Source: Pseudorasbora parva (lineage: Eukaryota; Chordata; Actinopteri; Cypriniformes; Gobionidae). From it: a DNA stretch of 64,000 bases. A model generated the notes under the pieces. The model had not been told where the DNA came from, did no database searches, and saw only the letters and a list, made by a program, of their open reading frames with translations. The DNA lies in assembly GCF_024679245.1 (NCBI RefSeq), contig NC_090188.1, positions 37,168,992-37,232,991 on the forward strand. The letters are read 5' to 3'. The position numbers and the translations under genes are program-made. This document shows positions 11,166 through 23,567 of the stretch, piece after piece; within the stretch, counting starts at the first letter, position 1, and every line of letters begins with the position of its first letter.

Positions 11166-12582
11166 GAATCACACGAGACGACAATGATGAGAATGACGCG
11201 ATCGGTCACGAGACACACGAGAGCCAATGGCATTTTACAATCAAAGCTGACGTAATGAGGCAATTGGTCACGAGACACACGACAGCCAATGCTGTCACAG
11301 CTGACCTGAAGTTTCTTCCGGAGGCAATATTTGAAATCTATTATTAAATTGTGCCTGCAGTCGAATCTGCCTGTTATATCCTGTTTTTTATAATACACAA
11401 ATGGGTAGGTTTAGGGAAGCATTTGAGTTACTCGTTCAAAATGTGTCTGAATATGTGTGTAACCACAAGGTAAATGGATTTATAAACATACTACATTTTT
11501 TTTTGTTGAAAATGTAAAAATGCAGAATGTTTCTTGTGATGGGTAGGTTTAGGGGCTGTGTGTGATGGGTGGGTTTAGAAACGCCGTTGATAAACACGCT
11601 AAAAAGCGATTATGCGTCTTTATAGCACGCCAGAATGGTATACGAATTGGCGTGTCATACATACGCCATTTCATGAGATCAGTCTGCAGGAGTGCATTAT
11701 AACTGATCCGTTATGAACGATATTTTGAATGGAATATCAGACTAACGTTCATTCTCTCTCGTCTGCACTGGCTCATTTGTGTTCACAGAGATCGCAAAGT
11801 TCAAAAGTGCTCATATTTGGAGAAATATTGACATATCACGTTTGCAAAATATTTTGTCATACAGAATACCATTTCTATTAATTTCTCACTGAATTATTCG
11901 ATCTAAAAGAGCTAAAACATGCACAGAGCTCTCTCTGGGTCTCCTCTTAATGATATTCATCAGATATCAGTCATCAGGCATTCATTTGCTCACTGGGCTG
12001 CCAATAATATGACACGCTCAACACTGCCCTCCGCATGACGCACTCCTCCTATGTGGACACTTCCTCATTCTGGCACTGTGAAGAACGAGCCTATTCTACA
12101 TTTCTTCGCATGAACTAAGAAGCTAATAAACACACTAACTATGGAATAAGATTTTTGTGTGATTTTTCATGTGATTTCGGCTAGTTTATATAAATAATGG
12201 ATGTTTACATTATGACTGCTAACAGGTGTAGCGATTAGCTCCATATAAAATGATAAATATAACATGTTTTAACATCACCATATGAATGAATTCCCATTAT
12301 ATCACGAAACTAACACAAACACTTGATGGTGGTCTAAAGGGAAATATAGAGTGAAGGTCTAATTTTAATCTTTTAAATTGTGTTGTGTAGCTTGATGCTA
12401 ACTGAAGCTCTAATGCACCTGTTGGACCAGGAGCTTTGTCTATTTTGTTACAATAATTCACATAATTTGCTTTTAGTTTTTTTTTCCTTTTTAGAAAGAC
12501 TAGCTAATGTAGACTACTAAATAAAATACTACGCTGTTAATGGGCCATTTAGGCAGGCATACATGTTATAACGGTTTTGAAT
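11166..12582. other. Non-coding stretch with repeat-like motifs
   Basis: Between 11395 and 11690 GTAGGTTTAGG-type motifs recur (11404, 11544, 11570), and the block ACGAATTGGCGTGTCATACA near 11642 resembles a repeat common in carp-like genomes. From 11700 to 12582 no gene, RNA or clear element is visible. Confidence 0.4.
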
Positions 12583-13800
12583 AATGGATGTAGTGTTGTC
12601 AAAAATATCGATATTTCGATATATATCGATACTGGAATATCTGAAACGATACGATTCTCAGTTTTTACAGTATCGATATCAGCTGCGCTCTCCTCTCTGA
12701 CCGTCAGCGAGTTGACACACACACCGGCATATTCTCACTCAGCCCGGTTAACCTCTGAGCACGGCGAAGCGGGCGAACGCGCGTTCTGCTGGACTTTTTC
12801 CTCATGACAGTGTGTTAGTGTTAGTGTGTGATCGGTCTGAATTTCGCGCGGGATTGCACATAAATTAATTCTACTAATCCCCGCAGATTTCGTGCTCCAC
12901 ATCTGAAGCGCACACACACATAGCCTACCGTAATAAAGCCGCCTCTGACATGATACAAGTGCAAACATTTGCTTCCTTTTCCAGCTTATTATTGGTCAAA
13001 TACACTCAAAGAATTATCAGTGCACATCTGGAAGAGTATTAACGTAAACACAGTCGCAAACAGTTCAGGAAGAACGAACAGGAACAGTGTGCAGGATCCA
13101 TGCGTCTGTTAAGTCTTAAAGGGACCGCAGTCATTTGCTATTCAAACTACAAAAAGACAAACGATCAACTGCTCTTGACTGATCAACTTGTGTAACTTTA
13201 ATAGTTTCATCTGTACGCTATTGAATTTTTTTACAAAGAACATTATCCAATGTTGTTTTAAATGTAATTACTATGCATTTTTTTAATTCAGTTTCTTATC
13301 TGAATGTTAGACTTACCTGAAAAAATAAAGCAGTCTGTTTAATTTGTATCTTCTATTCTATTGCATTTATTTGTGCTATTGTTTGTAATCTGTTTATTTG
13401 TTCTTATTTTATTACTGTATACTCGTCTTTTTAAATTCAATTTACCATTCGAAATCAAGCTTTCTTGTGCTGTGTGTAAGCTATTGCAACACAATTACCC
13501 CATTGTAAAAAATACATTGAGATAGCAAAAATTTGTGAGATAATTTTAATAGTAATTGATCAATTGATCAATAATTGTTTAAATCAAAACGATGCCCAAC
13601 CCTAAGGAACATGCTGGCCACATGAATTTTTAGTAAAAAATAACAATGAATAATAAGTTCTGTTGTCATATTAAGCATCTTATCTTATTTATTTATTTAT
13701 TTTTTTACTGTGGTATCGATTTAGTATCGATATATCGATATTTTAGTCTGATATCGTATCGAAGTCATAATTTTGGTATCGTGACAACACTAAATGGATG
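12583..13800. mobile_element. Non-autonomous hAT element (TAGTGTTGTC ends) with perfect 8-bp TSD
   Basis: The element spans 12591-13792, starts TAGTGTTGTCAAAAATATCG and ends GGTATCGTGACAACACTA. It is flanked by the 8-bp duplication AATGGATG at 12583-12590 and 13793-13800, typical of hAT. Both terminal regions are dense in ATCGATA motifs. Near 13586-13603 it contains, internally, the sequence CGATGCCCAACCCTA, which is the terminus of a different hAT type (the one bounding 18935-20407). The open frames inside are short and not transposase-like. Confidence 0.88.
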
Positions 13801-14602
13801 TTAAAAAAAACAACGATTCATAACAAAAGAATAATGGGGATTACGTCTCAGACATTCAAAAGTGTGAAACGATCATCAAGTGAGCACATTGTAGCAATAA
13901 TTTAGCTGTTCTCCTTGCTTGACATTAAACAAAAGACTACAACATTTGACTACGAAGACTACGACTATTTGATAAATGCATCTAAAAAAATATCCAGATG
14001 TGGTCTTAGAAAATGTTTCATAAAATTCAGTTTTGTTGAAAAAACTGTTTTGCTTGAAAAATGTAAACTGTAAACTCTCAAGTGTTGTCTTTCTAAATAT
14101 ATATTGGTTATGTGTATATTCAGAATAACGTATGAGCAACTTTCTTTTTACTATGAGTATGTCTATATGCTAAACAGCATGTCTAAGGCTAAACAGGACG
14201 TTTTTGAATGGTTGGTTAACGTAACGTCACTTTGATCTATCTTTATGTACTGGCAGGGTAATGTTAGCGCGAATGCTATGTGTTTGCTGATGTATGCGTT
14301 AGTTCATTGACCGGTTGATGTTACAGCTAATGCCAATAAAAACTTTTTTGCGGTAAATGTAGGTTTGTCAATGATGCGTAACGTTATCTATGCAGTGTAA
14401 TAACTATTACAACAAATTTTTTTTTTTTTACAGTAGCAGACACCGTTATAAACCATCTACAAAAGTAAGCTTAGAGTAGTGTTATCACGTTAACTTTATC
14501 ACCAGCGTACACAGCTTGTAATAACACAATGATCAAAACGCGTTGTTCTTTATAAATGTGGGATTGTGAATTTTATTACGAACGTCATACATAGAAAGCA
14601 TG
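13801..14602. other. Non-coding stretch, no gene seen
   Basis: AT-rich, only short shadow frames, no element boundary recognised. Confidence 0.5.
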
Positions 14603-15170
14603 GCGTAATGCAGAGGTCTCAAACTAATGACAAATAATTGCACAAAATAATTGCACACCCCAGAACGTTCATCAGGTTCAAGCATTCAATGGCTAAGAAG
14701 TATAAACATAGTATTACATATTTATCCGCTCATGCGAAGAATCTCGGGACTAATAATATATTTGATGCAAATCAATGCAAATATTGTTTGCAAATATTCC
14801 CAAAAAGATTATTTCCCAGAATTTAGTTTCCTGTTCTGTTTAACCTGGTTACGGCCTTGCTATTATTTTAAATAAAGATTTAATTTCTATAGGCTATATA
14901 AAATAAAATAAAAAATAGAGTAGGCAAGAAAACCCTATGTTCATGAAGAACCATTCATGTTCAGAAGGAAAGTTCAAATTCAGAAGGACAGTTCATGTTC
15001 AGAAGAAACATTCATGTTGAGAACTGTTAATAATAAAGATTGAGAAGACTGGATCAGTTGTTTTTTTTGTTTTTGTTTTTGTCGTGTAATACTTGATGCG
15101 GCCCAGCCTAACCCAGAGTCTACCTCCACCGACCCCCGGGTAACTTGAGTTTGAGACCCCTGCCGTAATG
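14603..15170. mobile_element. Small hAT-type MITE (CAGAGGTCTCAAAC ends)
   Basis: The element spans 14611-15162. It begins CAGAGGTCTCAAACTA and ends TTGAGTTTGAGACCCCTG, inverted repeats with one or two mismatches. Flanks are GCGTAATG and CCGTAATG (7 of 8 identical), an 8-bp hAT-type duplication. Inside, around 14938-15020, the words TTCATGTTCAGAAGGA recur in four imperfect units. No coding potential. Confidence 0.8.
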
Positions 15171-15280
15171 TAAGTTAACTTACCCTGTGAACTTTAGCCG
15201 CATTCATCATGAAGTGTGCAAGCGTTTCAAACTACACTCACTTCTACTGGAGGGGCAGCATGAACATAAGCATAGAGCTG

Positions 15281-16855
15281 CAACTAACGATTATTTTTTC
15301 TGTCGACTAATCTAACGATTATTTTTTCGATTAGTCGACTAATCTAACGATTCATTTTTTTACCCTTTGAAATTTTTCAAAATTCTGTGGCACCCCCTCA
15401 CATAAGTTACGCTAGAGGTGTAACAGTACAGACTGCTCACAGTTCACTTTGTATCACGGTATTAGGTTCACGTTTCAGTACATTTTGGTATTTGCTATGT
15501 TCAGGGGAAAAAGGACTACTGTCAAATGAAAATAAAGAAAATAAGAACAGATAACTTAAATAGAAGCAGCAGCACAAATAAATACTATTGAGCAAAGATG
15601 AGAATAAAATAAACAATGCTTTTCAGGATTTTCAGGTAGGTCTAACATTAGTTTTTAGGTAGAGAAATGGAATTAAGTAATCAAAAGTAAAATAACCACA
15701 CATTTAACTGTTTAAAATTAAAAAATAATCCTTATTAAACTTACAAAAGCTATTCAGTCAGGAGCAGTGAGTGATGTCTTTATCTTTTGTTTGACATTAA
15801 ACAGACAGCAGTGAAGGCTACTGCCCCTTTAAGACCCACGGATAGTCGTCGTATTTTCTGTATAAAGTTCACTTAAGGCATAGAGTAGGCTATGACATTT
15901 TGACATACTTTTTGTGAGTTTGTCTGTTTAAGCACAGGATTTGAAAGATAGCTCAATATTTGCGCGCTTTGGGACGAGTGCACAAAGACAGATCTTCTCA
16001 TTCGAGTCTCCTGGCTACAAGGGGGTGATGACGGTGAAAATGACTGCTCATATTCGGACGTACAGCAGCACTCACATGCGTTTTATAAAGTTTACAAAGA
16101 GAGACTGTTTTGCCCACGTTTTTCTTTTATTATCGCTGTTGTTGTAGTGTACCTGAGGAGTCAGCACGTGTATCCAGTGACAGAAACATACATACAGCAT
16201 TATTTTCAAGTTACAACCCATATTAAAGATGCGTCATCAGATGTGAGATGAACCGAAGTGTAAGTGCGTCCCCGCAACTTTTGCTCGGGATCCCGGTTGG
16301 GAAACACTGGTCTGTATTGATTGACACCGCGCTGGTTTGTTTAGAATTATATGAGCGCCGTGACCGTGCGCTGCCGCGTGATGAAGGCGTGTCGCAACTC
16401 TGTTATTCAACTGCTCTGGTTTTAAAAGCTATGTCATACTAAATGCGCCAAAATCCAATAAAACTTGTTTTACGGTCGAATTCAACGCGTGTGTGTGTGA
16501 GTGAGTAGACGCGCAAAAGGGCGGAGAGAGAAGTTAAGGAAATGCAGCTAAACGAATATGCGTGCATCTTTTAAAAAGCGTAAAAATGAATGAATGACGA
16601 ATGTGGCGGCCGTTATTGATTATGTGGCAGTCCGCCACAAATTAGTCTATGTGTGGGAAACACTGTTTGGCCTCTGTTTAAAGTATTCCCATACTTTTGA
16701 TATTCGCGGTCTAGGTTTTTGTGATAGAACCAGGAGCAGAAGCCAACATTACGCGAGATGAACGTCTGACACGACGCGTCGATGCATTTCACGAACGTCG
16801 ACGTATTTCCGTAGTCGACGTCATCGATGACGTCGACGCGTCGTTGCAGCACTAA
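15281..16855. mobile_element. hAT-like element with GCTGCAACTAACGATTA ends, composite
   Basis: The left end AGCTGCAACTAACGATTATT plus repeated CGACTAATCTAACGATT, and the right end CGTCGACGCGTCGTTGCAGCACTA, fit a common fish hAT family with GCTGCAAC termini. Flanking duplications are not detectable. Inside are pieces of other repeats: 15415-15670 is related, inverted, to 32160-32420, and GTGTTTCCCACAC-type ends occur at 16287-16302 and 16643-16662. Confidence 0.55.
15690..16250. repeat. Direct-repeat copy 1 (pair with 18230-18885)
   Basis: Shares with 18230-18885 a long colinear stretch, including CTTTATCTTTTGTTTGACATT, GAAGGCTACTGCCCCTTTAA and CATCAGATGTGAGATGAACC, with many substitutions and small indels. 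Probably internal sequence of a hAT family. No intact open frame. Confidence 0.7.
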
Positions 16856-18229
16856 CAAATATAATTTAGCTTTGCATTTAAAGTTAAGTCATTTGTATTT
16901 ATAATTGTTATATAAACTTAATCTTTAAAACTTTATTTATGTTACGGTGCACTGAAGCATCATGACCTCCTAATTAAAGCCCTTATAAATTCAACAGGCA
17001 GTGCTGTTATGCCAAAATTGAGTTGATTTCTCAGGCATTCCTCCATCTTTCTGCAAAATGCTTACTGTTAAAATAAAGTTTGGGGGGGGGGGGTGGTCTT
17101 TTATCCCTATTTTGAAAGCATGAAATATGGTTAACAAAAAAATACCTCATATGTGGTGGATAAACAAGGCCACTTTCTTACAATTAGTGCTGCAGAGCAT
17201 TAATACAGTATATTACAGACCTAAATGGACAACTTAAAAAGGGGTTTTGTTCTTTTGGTAAAAAACTAAATTTGTTCGGAGTTTAGCCGACCGGATACGG
17301 TGAATGTTTAATCTATCAACAAGCTCTGTTTCACCTTCGCTGCTCTGGTTGATGTAGCGCTATCCTATCGCGTGCAGAGGGAATTTGAAAGACAACCGTT
17401 TATCCCGCCCCTCGGATTGAGCTGTCTATGGTGAGTTTCCAGACCAAACATCTTGATGTGGGTCTGGCTTGTCAGGCTAAGTACACCCCTTACATTAGTG
17501 TAAATATTTTTATCTTGGGACAATATTGAATAAATGATACATTGCTACAATACTTTGCTACAATGTAAAGTAGTGAGTGTACTAGGGGATGAACGACTTC
17601 AACATGTATGTGCTAAAAAGCAGAGTCGACATCAACTAGTCATTAATAGACAAATAAGCCTGAACCTTGAGATGGGACTGAACGCGGGATTTCTTGTGCT
17701 CAGCTATGGCATATTTGACTGCGCTGCCCACAGGCTATAGCTCCTACATAACAGCTTTTTATCATTTCTTTTATCTTTGGGTCATATTATTTCTCAGAGA
17801 TTTCTGCTCATTCTAAATCAGATACAGATAAAGTAGCTGTCCTGTAATGTTTAGTATAAAAGCTCATGAAGATGAGGAGATACAGGAAACATGATATATA
17901 ACAACAAAACTCACCAAATTCACATCAAACACGTCGTATCACAGATGAAGATGGACAAACAGTGAGGGAGAACTGAAGGCTTAAATACACAGAGCAAATG
18001 AGATGATTAAAAAGGTGATTAACAAGACAGGTGAAAGACAGGACTAATTAGACAGACTGGGGGAAAACAAGGCCATAGGGACTAAACTACAACCACAATG
18101 AAAACAACAGACCAAGCACACATGTAACAGTAGCTCTCCCTCACAGTAGGCGTGCCATAAACAGTCCATCTGAGGAGGGTGGGAAAGAAAAGAGAAACAG
18201 TCCAAAGCAAAGAAAAACTGTTCATTTAA
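16856..18229. other. Non-coding stretch with poly-G run and one transposon end
   Basis: A homopolymer G run lies at about 17081-17093. At 17405-17480 the block GAGTTTCCAGACCAAACATC followed by TTGATGTGGGTCTGGCTTGT resembles the end of a fish MITE (complement ACAAGCCAGACCCACATC). The rest shows no gene; the open frame 17534-17740 has no recognisable domain. Confidence 0.4.
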
Positions 18230-18885
18230 TAAAGTAATCAAATGTAAAATAACTGCATATTTAACTGTTTATATTAAAGATTTATCCTTATTAAACTTAC
18301 AAAAGCTATTCAATCAAAAGCAGTGAGTAATGTCTTTATCTTTTGTTTGACATTAAACAGAGCAATGAAGGCTACTGCCCCTTTAAGACCTAATCAACGG
18401 TTATGTGTCGTCTTTCTCGACTGTACAAAGTTCACTAAAGGTATATTCAGACTATGTCTGCTAGGATACTCATCATGATGGACATGTTGACATACTTTTT
18501 GTGTGAGTTTGTCCGTTTAAGCGCAAGACTTAAAAGATAAGTCAATATTTGCGCGCTGTGAGACGTTTGCATGCTCTCGGATAAGTGCACAGAGACAGAT
18601 CTTCTCAGCATCCTTGAGTTCTAATTCACGTCTTCTGGCTCTACACACGGCCGATGACGGAGAAAACGACTGGTCATATTCAAACATACGGCAGCACTTG
18701 CACGCATTGAACAAAGTTTACAAAGAGAAACCATTTTGGCAGTTTTTCTTTTATTAGCGCTGTTGTAGTGTATCAGTGAGGAGCCGGTACGTGTATTCAT
18801 CGACAGAAACATAAACAAAGCATAGTTTTCAAGTTACAACCCATATTTTAGATGCGTTATCAGATGTGAGATGAACCACATACGT
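18230..18885. repeat. Direct-repeat copy 2 (pair with 15690-16250)
   Basis: Same order of blocks as 15690-16250, in the same orientation, ending with TTACAACCCATATTTTAGAT and AGATGTGAGATGAACC. Divergence is moderate, so it is an older family member and not a recent tandem duplication. Confidence 0.7.
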
Positions 18886-18926
18886 CCACACCGCAGTCTG
18901 CAAACATGTTGCTTTAGAAAAAGCAT

Positions 18927-20415
18927 GTGGAGGTTAGGGTTGGGCATCGTTTTGATTTGAACGATTCTGATTCCGATTCCGATTCTTACTTTCGATTCCG
19001 GTTCTTTTCGATTCTCGATTTCGATTCTTTGAGGGGTGGAGTCAAAACATGTCACATCGATATTCAATGCTATTTTCAAAACAACGGGGGAAAAACGCTG
19101 CATATACTGTCAGTTAGATATTTTTTATATAATTTTTTTTTGTCTGTCTTTTGAAAGTCTAAGCAATCAAACATTTCTTCTGAAGAGATCACTTTATATG
19201 ATAAAGCTTTTAAGCTTTTTCTCATATATAAACATTGATTGATTGATAAACAATGACTATTAAAATTATCTCACAAATATTTGTTAACTCAATGTATTTT
19301 TTACAACGGGGTAATTGTGTTGCAATAGTTTACACACAGCACAAGTAAGCTTGATTTTGAATGTTAAATTGAATAAACAAAGATACATATTACACAAAAT
19401 AGCACAAATAAATACAATAGAATAAAAGATATAAATGAAATAGACAGCTTTATTTTTTCAGGTAGGTCTAACATTCAGGTAAGAAACTGAATAAAAAAAC
19501 GCAAAGTGGCTAAATAAATTTAAAATAACATTGGATAATGTTTTTTACAAAAAATTAAATAGTTTCATATAAAACCATTAAAGTTACACAAGTTGATCAG
19601 TCAAGAGCAGTGTGATCGTTTGTCTTTTTGAAGTTTGACTTTGAATAACAAATAACTGCTGTCCCTTTAAGAACTGCCGCACTCATGGATCCTGAAAACT
19701 GTTCCTGTTACTCATTCTTCATTTCTACCTGAATTGTTTAAGACTGTGTTTACATACTCTTCAAAATGTGCACTGAGAATTTGTTTGAGTGTATTTGACC
19801 AATAATAAGCAGGAAAAAGAAGCACATATTTGCACTTGTATGTCAGAGGGGGCTTTATTACGGTGTGTGTGTGTGCGCGCTTCAGATGTGAGCGCGAAAT
19901 CTGCGGGGATTCGTAGAATTATGTGCAATCCCGCGCGAAATTCAGACCGATCACACACACTAACACGCTGTCGTAAGGAAAAGTCCAGCAGAACGCGCGT
20001 CCGTCGTGTTCAGAGGTTAACCGGCTGAATGAGAATATATGCGGCTGCGCGTCAACTCGCTGTCGGTCAGAGAGGAGAGCAGCTGGGATCGATTGTGTAG
20101 GCTGAGCAGGCTATCGTATCTTTACAGATATTTCAGTATCGATATTTTTGACAACACTAGTTGCACTGTGCCGACCCAGGCTTTTAAAAGTGAAATAAAT
20201 CCACACTTCAGAGCCGCTTACCGGGCTTCCATGACTAAAAGAACAAGCGGGCGCGCAAGCTCCGGAAATCACGTGGCCATGGAAACCAAAACTTGCGCGC
20301 TTGGAACCGAAGATCGGAACCGAAAATAAATTTTTTAAACGATTCCAATGGAATCGTTATTTTTTAAACGGTTCCAAGTTAGAACCGGTTCTCGATGCCC
20401 AACCCTAGTGGAGGT
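18927..20415. mobile_element. hAT element (TAGGGTTGGGCATCG ends) with perfect 8-bp TSD
   Basis: The element is 18935-20407, starting TAGGGTTGGGCATCGTTTTG and ending CTCGATGCCCAACCCTA, flanked on both sides by GTGGAGGT (18927-18934 and 20408-20415). Subterminal GATTCCGATTC and CGGTTC repeats are typical of this family. Most of its interior (19225-20159) is an inverted copy of the core of the hAT at 12591. No transposase reading frame remains. Confidence 0.9.
19225..20159 (-). repeat. Inverted copy of the 12591-type hAT core, with one terminus
   Basis: Reverse complement of 12591 to about 13560: it ends at 20159 with CAGTATCGATATTTTTGACAACACTA-type sequence and shares blocks such as CCCGCGCGAAATTCAGACCG and CAACGGGGTAATTGTGTTGC. 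The other TAGTGTTGTC terminus is missing, so it is either a truncated nested insertion or a shared core. Confidence 0.8.
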
Positions 20416-20501
20416 CGTGGTTTCTGTTTGCGGTTGTCATCACAACATTTTGGCCGTATTGTTTCGGTGATGAAAGTCTTTCGGTGGCCGAAAATTCAGT
20501 G
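20416..20501. mobile_element. hAT right-terminus fragment
   Basis: The sequence runs into GGCCGAAAATTCAGTGCATC ending CCTAA, the complement of a TAGGGATGCACTGAATTTTC hAT start. The preceding element appears to have inserted into it. Confidence 0.5.
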
Positions 20502-20739
20502 CATCCCTAATTCAGAGAGTGAGTTGCCATGGTTACTTACATACCCTGAAATTTACCTCCGTTTTGGAACCGAAAGCCGAGATTATCCGCTAGCTTACTC
20601 TTAAACATACCTGGGTATGTCACATAACCTGCTTTCTGAAATACACCCCAGGTGTAATACCAGGGACCAACCAGAATTAGGCCCCAGTATAATGTTTTCA
20701 TTACCTTCTGGACGTGGACAGCAAGTGGGCATACACTTA

Positions 20740-20884
20740 CATTCAAAGGACAGAAAGCCCTCGGACTATCTAAAATATCTTAAACTGTGTTCCGATGATG
20801 AATGGAGGTCTTACGGGTGTGAAACGACATTAGGATGAGTCATTAATGAAAGAAATTTCATTTTTGGGTGAACTAACCCTTTAA
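20740..20884. repeat. TTAA-flanked MITE-like repeat, other end
   Basis: Contains GACATTAGGATGAGTCATTA and ends with GGGTGAACTAACCCTTTAA, the opposite-strand counterpart of the 121-500 repeat. It abuts the truncated Tc1 element exactly at about 20884. Confidence 0.6.
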
Positions 20885-21387
20885 GTCTGGAGACATGCTT
20901 GGCCAGTTCTATCGCCTTTACCCTCAGCTTCTTTAGCAAGGCAGTGGTCGTCTTGAAGGTGTGTTTGGGGTCGTTATCATGTTGGAATACTGCCCTGCGG
21001 CCCAGTTTCCGAAGGGAGGGGATCATGCTACATGTTTGGCATTCATGGTTCCCTCGATGAACTCTAGCTCCCCAGTGCCGGCAGCACTCATGCAGCCCCA
21101 GACCATGACACTCCCACCACCGTGCTTGACTGTAGGCACGTGACACCATCTGAAGCTTAGTTTATATTGGTCTCATCAGACCACAGAACATGGTTCCAGT
21201 AATCCATGTCCTTAGTCTGCTTGTCTTCAGCAAACGTTTTGCAGGCTTTATTGTGCATAATCTGTAGAAGAGGCTTCCTTCTGGGATGACAGCCATGAAG
21301 ACCAACTTGATGCAGTGTGCAGTGTATGGTCTGAGCACTGAGAAGGCTGACCCCAGACCCTTTCAACCTCTGCAATGCTGGAAGCAC
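20885..21387 (-). pseudogene. Tc1-like transposase pseudogene, C-terminally truncated
   Basis: Reading from 21387 downwards: MLPALQRLKG..., then [13 protein letters not shown] with the first catalytic aspartate (SDE motif). In another frame below 21149, RRAVFQHDNDPKHTFKTTTA holds the second catalytic aspartate. Just after SRLK (the usual SPDLNP position) the homology stops at 20885, so the catalytic glutamate and C terminus are lost. Stops and frameshifts separate the pieces, and the N-terminal DNA-binding half is barely recognisable in 21400-21600. Inactive. Confidence 0.8.
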
Positions 21388-22014
21388 TCATACGTCTATT
21401 TTGCAACACCAACCTCTTGATATGATGCTAAGCATGTGCACTCAACTTCTTTGGTCAACCATGGTGAGGCCTGTTCTGAGTGCAACCTGTCCTCATCATA
21501 GACCACTGTATAGTCTTGGCCACTGTGCTGCAGCTCAGTTTCAGGGGGTTGGCAATCTTCTTATAGCCTACGCCATAATTAGGTAGAGCAACAATTCTTT
21601 TTCTTTAGCTCCTCAGAGAGTTATTTGCCATGAGGTGCAACGTTGAACTTCCAGTGAGTGTGAGAGCGATAACACCAAACTAAACACACCTGCTCCCCAT
21701 TCACACCTGAGACCTTGTAACACTAACGAGTCACATGACACCAGGGAGGGAAAATGGTTAATTGTGCCCAATTTGGACATTTTTTTCTTAGGGGTGTACT
21801 CACTTTTGTTGCCATCGGTTTAGACATTAATGGCTGTGTGCATTTACTGTGAGTTATTTTTAGGGGACAGCAAATGTACACTGTTATACAAGCTGTACAC
21901 TTACTACTTTACATTGTAGAAAAGTGTTGTTTCTTCAGTTTTGTCCAATGAAAAGATATAATAAAAATTTACAAAGGGATTGTGAGGGATTTGCTCACTT
22001 TTGTGAGATACTGC
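20885..22014 (-). mobile_element. Truncated Tc1-like transposon
   Basis: The right end carries the long terminal region of a fish Tc1 family (GGGGTGTACTCACTTTTGTT near 21792; GGATTTGCTCACTTTTGTGA ending GATACTG at 22014). A minus-strand transposase relic follows. The left end is missing: similarity stops at 20885, where a TTAA-type repeat begins. Confidence 0.8.
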
Positions 22015-23454
22015 ATACTGTAAATGTCATGCATAAATGCATATGCAGTAAGGCCAGCCTCAAAACATGAGCTGGCCTTACAACATTTGAACTTCTGTCG
22101 TCGTACTTCAGCATCGACTCCTCAGTCTCCTCACTCTCCCGCGCACATACATTTGAATCCACGCGTTGGATCCAACGGTGTCTCTCAGGTGCATGCGCAT
22201 GTCTGGCATGCATGCGCATGCATTTTTTTTCTACGCAAGGCTTGTTCGGTAAACACAGATTTTTCACTTTTGCTTGATGAATTGGCTGAACACCATTTAA
22301 TATGTTCAGTGAATCTATGTTTTTATTTTTCCCTTACACCATAAGCTAAAATTACCCCAATGCATCTTTTTGTTTGGGGATAATTATTTGAAAGCAATTT
22401 GTTGAGTCAATATTTAATTGGCAGTTTCCACAATTCTTCAATATTTTTTTTTTTTTACAGTGTAGATTCGCTCATGCACAACTCTTATTCTCTCGGATGG
22501 GAAGTTTGGTTCTTTTCCGCGAGACGGTTCTTTAGGTGAGTTCGTTTCAATGAACCGGTTAAAAAAAAACAGATCACCGGTTCTTTTACGTCCTTACGTA
22601 ATGATGTCATTACTATCATTCCGGCGGATGAAAATACATTCAAACACATTCACATAAAGTATTTGTAATCAAAACTTAGTACAGTAATAATTATTATTGT
22701 CATCATCATCATCATCTTGGATACGTTTTTTAATTCATGTTTTGCAAAAGCACTCAATACAGCCACTGTCGTGCAAACACTGATGTTTTACACAAATTAA
22801 ATAAACTTACATTGACATAACATAAACTTACACAAATCCTTGGTTCACCCGTGCTCATATATTATCAGCATCAGTTTTCCGAGAGCAACAGCAGCCGTCC
22901 CACTCCAAGAGAAACAGTTCGGTTCAAGACGACGCTTTCACGTATGCAGTATCTCAGATCACCGGTTCTCACAGCAAAACATGTCTTGGTTCAGTGAACT
23001 GTTGGAGTTACTACATATACTTCAAGATATTAGTTTATTTCTAGTCTGAGGGACTGTCACTCATGTCAGAAAGTGAGTAACTATAGTAACTTGTGGGAAC
23101 AGCACTGATTTGAGACGCGAACCGTTTAGAATGATTCTGTCCGATTTGGTTAACTGGTTCGACCGGATCACTAAAAAGATCTGGGTAAAAACAACGATTC
23201 GTTCGCGAAACGGACATCCAGCGGCTACTGTTTAGGGTTCTTGCCACCACGAGACAAATCGGCATTACAAATTGAACATACAGCTCGACTTGAATTGCCT
23301 TCTTGTGACTGAAAGTACTGCCAAACAACACATTTTCTGTTCACAAGTTCCATTTTCACTCTCTCACAGCCTACTGCATTCGAACGGTCCACTTAGTAAA
23401 CACGTTGCCATAATCAACCGCGGCATCATCGACCAGTATCGCGTAGTGCAAGCC
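22015..23454. other. Non-coding stretch with hAT-like GGTTC-rich region
   Basis: 22490-22600 and 23100-23230 are rich in CGGTTC/GAACCGG words typical of hAT subterminal regions, so part of this stretch is probably a decayed hAT. A 16-bp palindrome of alternating purine/pyrimidine is at 22208-22223. Open frames here are not recognisable. Confidence 0.4.
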
Positions 23455-23567
23455 TAGGGTTCGGTTCGGTGGAAAAAAATTCTAAGGTTCGGCAGAAACC
23501 GAACCCAGTCAAAAAGTCCAATATACAGCTGAATCCGAACCCGAACCCTGGATTCGGTGCATCCCTA
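23455..23567. mobile_element. Very short hAT-like relic
   Basis: Begins TAGGGTTCGGTTCGGTGG and ends CTGGATTCGGTGCATCCCTA. Both are hAT-type ends about 110 bp apart, with repeated GAACCCGAACCC between. Either a minimal internal-deletion copy or two abutting ends. Confidence 0.45.
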
